Below are positions 34,041-45,904 of a stretch of 64,000 nt of DNA, piece by piece. The position numbers were made by a program, and so were the translations under genes. The notes beneath the pieces were generated by a model, which saw nothing but the letters and a program-made list of their open reading frames with translations, was not told where the DNA came from and did no database searches. This DNA comes from Lumnitzera littorea (lineage: Eukaryota > Streptophyta > Magnoliopsida > Myrtales > Combretaceae), in contig JAMXBB010000004.1 of NCBI GenBank assembly GCA_024138015.1, forward strand, positions 108,693,950 to 108,757,949, in the 5' to 3' direction. Position 1 is the first letter of the stretch, and every line of letters begins with the position of its first letter.

Positions 34041-37000
34041 TCTCAAATCTTTCACTTTTTGAAACTCAAAGGAAAAGGGTGTGCTTTTATTGAAAAAAAA
34101 AAAACTGTTCATCTTTTCCTTGCTAATAAGTAACAAAATTATACTGATTTTAAATGTTACAAATAAGTGATATGCTCATTCTTTTAGCTCATTGGCCATT
34201 CATTCTTCATCTTTGATTGTTTGTCCACTATAATGAGGGGATAGGGATAAAACTCCAATTGAACACCTTGTTCTTCCTGCCATAAAGAATTCCTAATCAA
34301 TTATAGGGTGAAGTACTTCTCGTGCTCCTAAAGTATGTTTGACTTTTGCATTCATAAGTGTCACATCAAGGAAAGTATCCCAATTATTTGAATTGTTTAG
34401 TCCAAGAGGACTTCCTCACACTCTCTAATGGCTTGTTTTCACTCTTGAATATGATTTCAAAAATCATGGTCAGTCTTGTAAGTGATATATTTTGATTGAT
34501 CTAATTGGTCTTTTCCTCAAGGTTGAAATGCAGGCTTTTGGTCACAAACTTAAACAAAAGGAGATGTGGATGTGTTTGACTAATTTTAAAAAATTAATAT
34601 CTTAACCAATTCTATAAGTCAAGAACCTTAAAGGGAAAATGTTAAGATGAGCTTACCCTAGTTTCACGAGCAATGCTTGCTTAAAATAAGTCAATTTCTT
34701 CAATCAAAAGAGCTTCGTTAAGGGTTGTATAATGGATTGAACCATAAAATTAAAGTTTTATTCCTTTGGGCTTGGAATCTCTTGCTCAGGTTTGTGTTTT
34801 GAAGTGTTAAGGAACACTTAAGCCTTTTATCTTGGAATTCGTGGACATAGCTTTCCTAAGATATTCAAGTCCTTAGCCCTTTATAGTTGCTCTTTGGGAT
34901 ATGATTACCTTGCTTTTGTTTTCCCTCAGCCCTTTTTAGTTGCTCTTTAGGATATGATTACCTTGCTTTTGTTTTCTTCTTTTTTTTTTCTTTTCTTTTT
35001 CCTTTTTTTTCTTTTTTTTTTTTCTTAAAGTGATTACCCTTCACTTGTATAAGTTGCCATTTGCAAAGGTTCAAAGCCTTAGAAATATGAGTTCAAAGTG
35101 TATAAGCCTAGTGAAGTGTACATGGCTTTGGAGTATTTGGGATAGTATATGAGGTTGAGGTATTTTATTGAGTATGGGCTTGAGTGAAGTATATATGGTT
35201 TGGAGCTCTTCTTCATTATAAAGAAACGAGTTATCAATGAAAATTATTACTCATGAATTGACACGACTAAAGTAAGCACAAGTTAGCTTATCCCTTCTCT
35301 CCAAAGTTAATGGCCTTTACCTCCCGATTGCCTTAGTGTAAGGTGATTTTTGATAATGTTTATCTTTTAAAAAACTTCCCTTAAATGGCTTAAAAGTGGT
35401 AACAAGAGATAAAAGCGTTTAGGGAGTGAAATGAATGCTTATCATCTTTTCAATTCTTGTATCACATGCAAGATAGACTTCCTTTAAGGAACGAGTGTTA
35501 TCCTTACTTTCATGTTTCTCAGCTCTCAGAGTGTTTTTTTTTTTTTTTTTGGGAGGGGGTGGGGGTTAGTGTTTAGGATTAGAGATTGTCTCTTATCATT
35601 CTAAACGCTTTAAACAATGAGATACTTTCATTAATTCAAGAATGAAACATTTTATGCTTTCATGTTTGCCTTTATCTGCCCTATTATCATCTAATAAAAC
35701 CAAATACTTTGTGATTCCCCAGCTGGTCACATACCTTTTACCTTTAAAAGATTGCCTCTTCTGACTCTATTAATTGGGTCCTTTTATTGCACCCCTCCCC
35801 CCAGCCCAAGCTCATTCATAATGGAGACAGACTTTGTATTTAGCTTTAAAGTTAGAGCGAGTAAGCTAGTTTTCATGGAGTGAGTGTTTAGGACCTTCTA
35901 GGCTTGGAGATTATCAATGTTGATGGATAAAGCTCTGGGTGAAGTTAGTAGGCCATGTCATTAAGGTTTTTTTTCTAGCTTAAAGTGGGTTGAAATAGAT
36001 GGGAAGATCTATGATTTGTATGTGGGCTTTTATGTCTAAAGCTTTTGAAAAGGTCTGATAGTAGGCTTCTCTTTAAGGATTATGTTTAACTTAGGCTTTT
36101 CTTGGGGATAGGCTGTGTTTTCACCATTTTCATTTATCAATTTCCATTATGCTTTCCCCTTTTGCCCCTCAATATTTGGTTTAACTCATAGGCTACACAG
36201 TAATTTGGGCTTTAAATGAGTGATTGCTAGGATTAGGCTTGGGCTAGAGTCATTGTTGTCAGTTGTCTTAGCTTTAAAAAAATAATGGTTATGGGCTTCA
36301 ACAATGGACTTAACCACTTAAAAGTAATAACTCAAAATTCATAAAACCCTTACTCGTTAGCAAATTTTTCCTTTGAAAAATTTATTCCAAAATAAAAAAG
36401 GCATTTGAAAATACTTATTTTACAAAACTATATTACAATGAAAAAGTTACAAAGTCGACGGGGAATAAATTATTATTTTACAAAGTCAACAACCAATGAT
36501 AATGACTTATTCACATAAAATGGTTTTTTTTTTTTTAATAAAAAACTTTTGAAAAACCTTCTTATTAATGGAAACTGAAGAGAAGTTATGTAATGGATGA
36601 TTGGATTGTTAACACCACCCAAAGAATAGAAGAAATCATTTACTAAGACGAGATAATAAAGACAACAAAGCTATAAAAAAATTTCAAAACCCTACTTATT
36701 AATGGAAGCTAAAGAGGACCTATGCTATACATAACTGGATTGTCTATATTGCATAAAGAATAGAAAACACCAAAGGATGAAGGTGACATGATGAGGATAA
36801 CAAGGTTTCAAAGGGAACAACCAGTAATTGGATGGTGGTAATTTTATAAGAAGGGTGCCTAATGTTACAAAAATTTGAGCAGAGAACAATATAGAAATAA
36901 TGGCTATTGATAGATCATAGGAAATAAATATTTACAAGTTGAAAGATTTTTTTTCTTATCTCTTTCTTATGTGTGCATGGGTTATTAAACAAATTTCTAA

Positions 37001-37806
37001 TACAATAAGTACGAAAATAAATAAATAAATACGCAAATAGCATGCAAGTAAAGCACACCCATGCAAATGCAAGACTGGCAATTGGATAATAGTGCGATAA
37101 TTTAAAAAAAAAAAATTAGAGTTGCAACTTTATTAAAATCAATTGCATACGAATGGCTAAACCCTTATTGGGTTTATAGTCTTTCTATAAGTACAAACGT
37201 AGACAAAGCGTAGAGAAAATTTAAAAAAGCAAAATAATTTTTAATAGTTAACAAGGGAAAAAAATTTTTTACATGAAAAAATTTATACAACCGATATATC
37301 ACATGGAAAAATAATAAAATTGCAACTCCTTGCTTATGATACATTTTCTTTTAAAACGTTATACTATTATTCATTTACTTGCCTACAAAAGATTTAATAC
37401 AATTTAGTAGATACCATTTTGAATTTTGTTGCACCACCTTACTTGTAAAATAAAATATAGGTTACATGATAAAATATACAGGTAGTTATACGGAATGTAA
37501 AAAAAATAACAATAAAATACAAAGAGAATATAATGCAATATGATACACATATATGCAGTACAATAGGAGTTGGTAATTAATAAATTATAGAAATTATTAT
37601 GAACCCGCGGTCAAGAATGTATTTATATATAAGTGGATCGAAATAAAAAGTGAAGCTCACGGACACTTATATATGAGGGTACTGATTCTTTTAATTCCTT
37701 TTTTTTTTTAAATGAAAGCCTAACCGACTGCGAATAATAATAAAAATAAATTTCCCATAATTTAAAAAATGACTACCTCTTTTTTCAAAAAAAAAAATAA
37801 TAATAA
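34041..37806 (-). other. Non-coding interior of the Ogre/Tat-like element
   Basis: About 3.8 kb with no recognisable gag, protease, RT or integrase on either strand. It includes T-rich runs at about 34979-35025 and 35528-35549. It lies between the arrays and the element's leader, so the coding part has been deleted or was never there; a decayed core beyond recognition cannot be excluded. Confidence 0.45.
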
Positions 37807-39335
37807 TGTAGGAGGGTGGGATTTATGGGTCTCAAGCTTTGTAGCTTTAGGCATTTTTGGAGAAAAACCTAGTCAGTTATATCGAAGCCTAAGTGGGCTC
37901 TAATAAAGGTATATTTTACTGATATTTTAGATTGCGAATTTGGTTGAATTATTATTGATTTTATAAAAATCATTAATAAATGGTACTTAAATATTTTCAT
38001 TTAGATATTTTAGATCTCGGAGGATTTAGAATGGAAATATGAGTAATTTTACGCAAATGAAGGAAGCCTGAGTTAATACGCAACACTTGGAAATTGAAGG
38101 CAACCAGCCTTGAGTCGGCCTACATTGAACACCGTCAGCTTTTGAAAGGATACGTCCAGCCTTGACTTCTACACATGGTAGCCTTCATGGCCAGCCTTCA
38201 ATAAAAAAGATCCAATTGAAAGCCGACCCTAGTTTTCTTTATAAATAGCCATGTGATTGATATTTTAGAAGGACTTTTTCATCTTCTTTAGAGTTAAAGA
38301 GTCTTAGAAGCAATTAAGTTTTATTTTAGAAGAGTTTTTCTTTAGAATTTCATAGATCATTGAGAAGATTTTGCTTTTGTTGTGGAGATCATCCTTGGAG
38401 TTTACAATTGAATTTTGAATTCCTCATAATTACAAAATTGGTGATTTCTATCTTATTTTTATTTATGCAATTATGTGATTTGTTCTTATTTCTAATCATG
38501 AACTTCTTTGCAAATTCTATTGTTATATGTGCTTTTGTTTTAATTTCCATGGCTGGCTAAGTTTTATTTGCGGGAAATTAATGAAACCCTAAAAAGTTGA
38601 CATGATAATTATAGCCATGTTATAGGGTTAATAGATGTATGAATGATTCATGATTGCAATTTCTATAATTTTGATTATAATTTTCTACTGGTCATAATTT
38701 TTAGAAACACTATTGATACAAGAGTTAATATAGGGTTTGTTAGAAATTCTTGATTAAACTGATTAACTAATGTAGGAGCAACATTAATTAGATTAATTAT
38801 AAATTATCTAGGGATTAATGCAATGTCTTAAGTTAATTATTCGTTAAAACATTAGGGATAATTGATTTAGGATATTAGACGATCATAGTATTGGGAGGTA
38901 TACGATTATAATTTAGAGTCTACTATTAATTAGAGATACGGAAGTTAAACGATTAATTAGAGGTTTAAATCCTTAAGTTTTAAGGCATGATAATTTTACT
39001 TAAATGACTGTATAACTATTAATTTATATAACATGATAGCAATTTGATTTACACAACCAAGGTGGATTTTGTTTTTTCCACATTCTCGATTGATTTCATA
39101 GTTTTAAATATTTTATTATAATTTTCTTTTTGACAATTTTAGGGTAATTAGAAATTAGTTAATTCACAATTTAATTTTGATTGCCTAAATATTGATAAGA
39201 ACTATCATAGGATTAGTACTTTGTTAATCCTCGAGGGATTGACTACCTTGCTCACTCTTTATTACTTAATTCTGACCCAATATACTTGCTAGAGTATTCG
39301 CGATTTAATTATATATAAATAGTTTAAGCGAATCA
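37807..39335 (+). mobile_element. Possible solo LTR inside the C element
   Basis: From TGTAGGAGGG to GCGAATCA. A plus-strand TATA box TTTATAAATAG lies near 38238-38248. A long leader-like AT-rich segment follows, and near the end comes CTCGAGGGATTGACTACCTTGC...TACTTGCTAGAG, a layout typical of Athila/Tat LTR ends (compare GAGGAATCGACTC near the end of family A LTRs). No matching TSD was found at these ends, so the borders are tentative. The plus-strand open frame 38360-38560 lies after the TATA box but resembles no protein. Confidence 0.4.
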
Positions 39336-39627
39336 GGCTCACTTGTCATTATTGGGTGAGGGTAAAGACCCTAGCAGCCAAAGGGTTACACAATGGTGGG
39401 CTGTCATAAGTTTCTAAGATGGCTCAAGTCCAGCTACATCTAAACATGCAAATGACTATAAAAATAAAACCCTCCAAATCCATAATAAGGGCCCATTGGT
39501 CAGGTTTCTTTTTTTCTCAAGACATGCACTACTAAAAACCAATTAGTACAACTATAATATAATAAAAAAGAAATAATACAAAAATTCTATCAATTAATTT
39601 TTAATTTTTACAGGTCAGCCTACCAGT

Positions 39628-39645
39628 TCCTTAGTGGAGTTACCA
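39628..39645 (-). promoter_or_regulatory. Primer binding site, tRNA-Arg type (Ogre/Tat)
   Basis: Four bases inside the C LTR end the minus strand reads TGGTAACTCCACTAAGGA. This differs by transitions from TGGCGACTCCACTGGGGA, the PBS I know from Ogre/Tat elements. It fixes 39650-41067 as the 5' LTR side and supports the lineage call without any coding sequence. Confidence 0.7.
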
Positions 39646-39649
39646 ATTC

Positions 39650-41067
39650 TATCGAGCCTGATTTCATTTTCTTTAATTTAACTTATACTAGGCTCAGCCC
39701 GCTTAATATAAATTACATAACATAAAATTAAGGAAACATTTTTCTTAAAAAATATATTTAAAAATTAGAATCGCTAATTAGTTTAACTGGTAAAAAAATG
39801 AAATTAAGGTTTCTGGGTAGGAAAACCCTAATTTTGCCATTGATTTTACGAATTTTCTAAAAAAAATATTTTTTGAAAATTAACAAAAAAAAAAAAAACA
39901 AGTTCAAGGGCTAATTTATTAAGATTAAGTCACTATGTAAAAATAAAAAAAATTAATAGGCTTTATTTTTATTTCTAAAAACTAAGATATATACAGATAC
40001 ACAAAACATAATTAAAAGGAATTTTTTATTATTTTTATATTACGAATTTTTAATAAATTTTTTTTATACGGTTACCTCAAAGGTATCTACGTAGCCGCTA
40101 ATCGGGATTAAACTAACGTAGTTCTTTTTTAGAAAAGATTTAGTAGGTAAATATTTTTTAAATTTGAAAATCACACAAGATTTACTTTTATTTAGCAATT
40201 TATATTATTATTTAAAAAAACTAAAAAGATCAAATTTCACGAATCTATTTTAAAAGAAAACCTAACTAACAAAATATTTAAAAAAAAAACTTCAATTAAG
40301 ATTTTTATTATTTATTATTTTTTTAAAAATCACTACATTTCAAAAACTATTTTTCCTAAATCCTATATGCAAAATATATTAAAATATGTATCTTAAATAC
40401 GTATCTTCTCCGAAAATACAGATCTCTGAGAAAAGATATGCAATTTTTCAAAACATATAATTTTGATTAAAAAAATGTAATTTATCTAAATTTATCAAAA
40501 ATTAAAAATTATATAAAAAATAGCAAAATGATATGATAACTAAAAAAAAATTAAAGGCTTGTACTAAAGTAAACAGATTAGTAAAATAAATTAATTAACT
40601 AATAAAAAAACAATAAAAGAAAAGAATTTTTTATTACTTAAATGGGTCGAGTCGTATGTCTTTGGGGTATTTGTGTCGTGATTGCGTGGACTACGCTCGC
40701 ATGACCGATGTGTGTACGGATCATGTACATGCAATAGTGTTGATTGTGCATGTGATTTAGTGACCATATTCGTATGTGAGAAATGAATGCATCAACGTGT
40801 ATGCGTTATGTTTAACTACAATGTGTGAGCTATTGTGGAGTGTGTGCTGTGAGCGAGTGGTGTCGGTATGTAAACATGTGTGATCGGTAAGTGGGACAGT
40901 AATGTGTAGCAAAGAATGTATGTTGGTGAGAGAGTGTGGCTTGTGCTGGTGTTAGTGAGGGTGTGCGGGTGATTAGTGTGTATAGTTGTGTATGAGGCGT
41001 ATAGGTGTTATGGGTGGTCAAGTAAGGTCAGGTGTAACGGTAGTATGTCAGGACAGTGTGCGATAGT
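39650..41067 (-). mobile_element. 3' half of an Ogre/Tat-like (C) LTR
   Basis: 1418 bp matching 30475-31866 (same strand). On the minus strand it ends GAAATCAGGCTCGATA next to the PBS. Its outer end stops at ATAGT (41063-41067), where a Cassandra element begins. The missing half, with the TATA box, is found at 18490-19324. The halves together, less one 5-bp duplication, make 2248 bp, against 2227 bp for the intact copy. Confidence 0.8.
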
Positions 41068-41527
41068 TATAATACCCCTTACATGCCTAAAGAGAGGAAC
41101 TTTAATCATTGAGGTGCCTTTTAGTGTAGTAACTCGAAATACGTCGAAACTCCGGAGTTAAGCATGCTCATGTTAAAGCAATCTCAGAATAGATGACCTC
41201 CTAGGAAGCAACTGCACCAGGGGACAAAACCGTACGATGTTTCATGCCAAAGTGGATAATACCTTGGTGACAAGAGTTCCGGTTGAGTTGTTACAGAATG
41301 ATATCAAAGCAATCCACCAGCCAGAAGAGTGAGGCCCTGCCTAGTGGTTGTCTTGGACTTATTTAATGAAACTGAATAGGGCGTTAGTTCTGTAAGGGGG
41401 GTAGATTGTAATACCCCTTACATGCTTGGAGAGAAAAACTCTAATCATCGAGGTGCCTTTTAATGTAGCGGCTGGGAGTACGTCGAAACTCCGAAGTTAA
41501 GCGTGGAGTTCCAACCGAGTCGTTACA
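41068..41527 (+). mobile_element. Cassandra element, full length with damaged 3' LTR
   Basis: LTR1 41068-41295 (starts TATAATACCCC, TG mutated to TA; ends GTTACA). Degenerate tRNA-Met PBS TGATATCAAAGC at 41299-41310 (consensus TGGTATCAGAGC). Short interior without coding. Purine tract TAAGGGGGGTAGAT at 41393-41406. LTR2 41407-41527, which starts TGTAATACCCC. LTR1 carries a 5S rRNA-derived segment (about 41127-41219) with CTCCGGAGTTAAGCATGCTC and GATGACCTCCTAGGAAG. LTR2 has lost about 107 bp including the box C part of the 5S segment. Flanks ATAGT and GCACC do not match each other. Confidence 0.88.
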
Positions 41528-42109
41528 GCACCATAGAGGATAATAAGGTTTAGACAACTTATATGACTTCATACAGCATATATTAAATCCTAGTGATACC
41601 TTCCAATCTTATAATATTATAGTAATCTTTTGTAATTTGATGAATAATTATGTCATAAGTATTTGAATATATAAGTTTGTAAATGTTTATCTAGATAATG
41701 TTGTTCTATATTGAAAAAAACTACAAGAATATGTGAAACACTTACCAATATTTCTTTCAAGAAATACATAAGAACCATAAGCGCTAGAAATGTGCCTTTG
41801 CCAAGATTATATCAACTTTCTTGAGCATGTTGAAGAAAGGCATATCTGTATATAGAGAGTAAGATGGATGTAATTCAAGATTGGATTACACGAAAAAATA
41901 CGAGCGAGCTACCATCATTCCTTAAATTACCATAGAGAATTTTACCATCCAATTTTAAATAAAAGCCTTGAATGTATGACAAGTCATAAATATATAGTGA
42001 AAAAAATTACTTAAAACATCGGTCAAATATCATTTTATTTAATTGTTTACTCGATACAATATAAACCTTTATTTCTCAATCTCACATAATCCTACAAAAT
42101 GAACTACAT
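41528..42109. other. AT-rich DNA, nothing recognised
   Basis: No domain, repeat family or RNA gene seen. It is not a continuation of the C LTR to the left of the Cassandra element. Confidence 0.5.
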
Positions 42110-42118
42110 AATCTTAAT

Positions 42119-42456
42119 GGGGAAAATTACAACGAAAGAGATTAACGTTTGAAGGTGAGTTCAAATAGAGAATCAACATTTCAAAAAATTCAAATACAGA
42201 TCAATGTTTCAAAAGGTTCAAATAAGAGATCAAAGTTTTATAAAGTAGTTCAAATAAGGGATTCATAATAACCAATTCATAAAATTATTTGAATCACTTT
42301 GCGAAATATTAATTTCTTATTTGAACTTTTCAAAACATTAATCCCTTATTTGAATAACTTTATAAAATATTAATTCCTCATTTAAAATTTTTAAAATTTT
42401 AATCCACTATTTAAACTTATTCCTAAACGTTACTCCTTTTTGTTGTAATTCTCCCT
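42119..42456. mobile_element. Foldback MITE with 9-bp TSD (Mutator-like)
   Basis: 338 bp with long imperfect inverted repeats: GGGGAAAATTACAACGAAAG at one end and the complement of TTTTTGTTGTAATTCTCCCT at the other. The arms are made of repeated words (TTCAAATAAGGGATTAA and complements), so the whole unit folds back. Flanked by AATCTTAAT (42110-42118) and AATCTCAAT (42457-42465). A 9-bp duplication points to the Mutator superfamily. There is no coding capacity. Confidence 0.85.
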
Positions 42457-42465
42457 AATCTCAAT

Positions 42466-44978
42466 GACTTAAGGGTAGAAATATTATTTATTTAAGCATT
42501 TCATGTATAATAATAATATGCTAATATTTATTATAATTTTATTCTATATACTTTACTTAGTGGTACCCTTGAAAAAAAAATTATCATCTATTTTAACAAG
42601 GTGGGTTATTTTGATCCTTCTAACAAAGCTTGCTCCTATTACTTAAAAAACCAGTTCTTGTACTTAATAAACTATATTAACCCTTGTTTTATTGCAATTC
42701 TATGGAAGTCGTATGAACATCAATTCCTCTTAAATTGAATAACTATAACTCAAGAAAATTATAAGTACATATTTTCATTAGAATTTCAAGATGCAAATCT
42801 CATTTCAAGTATCTTATCTATCAAGATAATAAGACATTTGTTATACACTTTTGGATCCAATTGAAAATATTCAATAATTTCAATTCCAAATGGGTTTTCA
42901 ATGATGTGTAGGTGTTACGTATATGTATCAATTATTTTGGCTTAAATTAGAAAAATGTTATCAAAGTATTTTACTCATTTTAACCAAATGCAATGGGATT
43001 TTACATCTGTGATGTCGATCAAGAGGTTAGGAAGTAAGTAAAAGAAAGTCTAAAGTAGTAGGTAGTTCTAGAACACTTCATTCAAATAACACATCGAGTT
43101 GTTTCAATGGCTTGATTTATTACTAGATTGTCAACTTTGTTATGTACAACTATAACAAATGTATTAGTATTATTATTATTCATATTTTATCCTTAGATGC
43201 CTTTAAAATTATCTGAAATGGTTTTTTATCATGTATTGTTGATAGTTAGATCATTAACAATCTTTGATTAACAATTTGCTTATATATTGCTAGTCCTATC
43301 AATCTTGATTATGAATTATAGTAAACCTTGATTACTATAATATTATATAACACTAGTGGTCTTTTAATCTTCTCTTTGATAACCGTAATCTATGTCTCGT
43401 ATCATTATTGTAATTAATCTCCAATTTAATTCAATTTATTACATAATGTTCAATTTACCAATCATTCATTTATTTATTTTCTTACTTATAAGCACAAAAA
43501 ACATTAAAATCTCTCTTTTATTATTAAAAAGCCCATTATTCCAAGTTTTATGACAATTAAACTAATTCAATCTAAATCCTAATTATGCTTGAATTCGATT
43601 CTTAGATTCTAAGCACATAATAACTACTCATTTATTATTTTCTTTTTTCCTTATTCATAAACCCTTATTATAACTTCTTATTACATTTGATCATTGTGAT
43701 GAAAATATTTTAGATGTCTTATTAATTGGATCCCAACCTTAGTTTCAAGCATAGTAAAACATTTAAATACTTAAACACCTAAACACTATGTTAGTTATTT
43801 TAAATTCGTGTCATTTCATACTCATCAATTTGGTTGTAGATTCTTAATTATTTATTCTATAAGTTCTTTTAAAATTGATGTGGCTTTCATTTTATCTATT
43901 GATCATTCCTATTCAAGTGTTAGTTATACATGGAAAGTTGTTTATTGAAATCTATCTATTAAACCAATAGAATAGGATTTCATGATGGTGGATTGATTGG
44001 AATATATGGCATATTGTATTGATAAATGTTTGATATAAAAATACAAACTTGTATATCTAGTCTAGTTGATAGATCTGTTATTAACAGTCAAAATATGTTG
44101 AGAAATTTCCATAATTAACAAGCTCAAAGTTCCTCAAAAGATAACATTGAGTTTTTGTTGTCTAAGCATGAGTTGATTGAATTCAACCACTTCATTGAAA
44201 TTAATGAATAGATAACTATGAAGATAAGGAGGCAAATTTTTAGGAGATGTGGAAATCAGGTAAAGGAAATGGAATAGATGTTATAACTATGATAAATAAC
44301 TATGTTATAACTATGATATCTAAAATATAAATTTTTATAACATTTGAAAAGGTAAAGTCACTTTGTAATGAAATTAAGTTTAAGTGTAAGATATGCATAA
44401 TTATTTACTCGATCTCATATTATATGCATACTATATGAGAACAATTGAAAATTTCTCTATTACCAAAAAAATGTAATTTCCTTAGTTTTATTCTATTTTC
44501 CTCCTCAATTTTTATCTTAATCTCTTGCTTTATTTGTTTTGGTCAAAGTTATACAAATAGAATAATTGTAATACCATGCATATATATCATGGAGCATCTT
44601 CAAAAATCATAGATATAAATCAAACTAAATAGATACACATGGAAGTGTAATTGCCCCTTAATTGTTAAATCACAATTCCAAAAATCCAACAAAAAAGATA
44701 AAAAGGAGAAAAATTTTAAAAACAATAATGTAGTTGTAGCATCCATAAGGGAAAAAATGAACCATGTAGTTTTAGAAATAAATCTTTAACAATTCCTTTC
44801 ATTAAATATATTAACAAATAAAAAAGATCTATGCATGAAAAGAAAATGAAAAAAGTAGCGAGGCCTTATATGCAATTTAACAAAAGATTTGCTTACATTG
44901 AGGAATTGAAAAGACAGACTAAAAAAATTATTACATGCAATTTATTATAGCATATTTTTACTTCCATGAATCATTATA
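42466..44978. other. AT-rich intergenic DNA, nothing recognised
   Basis: About 2.5 kb without a credible coding frame, LTR, RNA gene or ordered repeat. Base composition is uniform and AT-rich. Confidence 0.5.
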
Positions 44979-44986
44979 GCAAGTAA

Positions 44987-45798
44987 TAAGGGTGTGCATG
45001 ATTCGGTTCGATATGATTTGTTCCCCTTACCAAATCGAACATAATATAACAGTTTTTTTTTTTTTAAATCGAACCTAATCATATGATTTGATTTATAAAT
45101 TTTTCGAATCTAATTAAAAACGGTTTGGTCTAATTTGAACCACAATTCAAACCATTTATGTCAAATTTTTTCTTAACATTTTTATCTCCAATAACATGTT
45201 TTCCTTTCAATTGAACTTTCATATGTTTTCAATTAATTTCTCGTATATTTATCATATGTAATGATATTTAGTAAAAAGTTGCATAAGATTTTAACAAACT
45301 TAACTTGATTAAACAAGAATAAAAAACTCCATTCTAACGAATAAATAACGAGGAAGGAAAAGTAAAGCTGCCCATCAAAAAGCAATTTGAAGAAAACAAA
45401 AGAGGTACACTAAAGACCGGAAAAAAATAAGATATACATAAAATGCACCAAAGTGAAACCTTTGATTTGAAAATATATAAGAAAACAATAATTTAGAAAT
45501 GAAAAATTTCTAACTATAAAATTTCATATAGAACTCGTTCAACTTAGCTGCAATAATTTACCTAAAAATAAGATAAAGAAGAAGAAGAAGATGTGAAAAA
45601 TTCGATGAAATCCATAAAGATTGATTGAAAAAAAAAAACAAAACAATTACATGAAATTATTTTAATTTAACTAAACAGTTCGGTTTGGTTTACTTTCTTG
45701 AATTGAACCGTGACTAAACAATTCGTAAAAACACTATTTTTCGATTCGGTTTGGTTTACAGTTGAATCCATGGTTTACGGTTTTTTTGCCTAGTCCTA
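44987..45798. mobile_element. hAT-type non-autonomous element with 8-bp TSD
   Basis: 812 bp. The ends TAAGGGTGTGCATGATTCGG and the complement of GCCTAGTCCTA share the TAGGGNTGTNCA-like terminus of plant hAT MITEs, followed by GGTTCGGTTT words near both ends. Flanked by a perfect 8-bp duplication GCAAGTAA (44979-44986 and 45799-45806). No transposase frame. A related, shorter copy is at 60513-61059. Confidence 0.8.
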
Positions 45799-45904
45799 GC
45801 AAGTAATAACTATCTTATGATTCACTTCAAATTATTATATTGCACTATTAAGTTGAAAATATAATGAAAGTATAAATATACCTCTATTTAGTGAAAAATA
45901 CCCC

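Noticed and set aside
38360..38560. 66-codon hydrophobic frame downstream of a TATA box
   Set aside because: Inside a probable LTR, no family resemblance, composition driven by T-richness.
41127..41219. 5S rRNA gene
   Set aside because: Too diverged from plant 5S, not in a tandem array, and located inside a Cassandra LTR.
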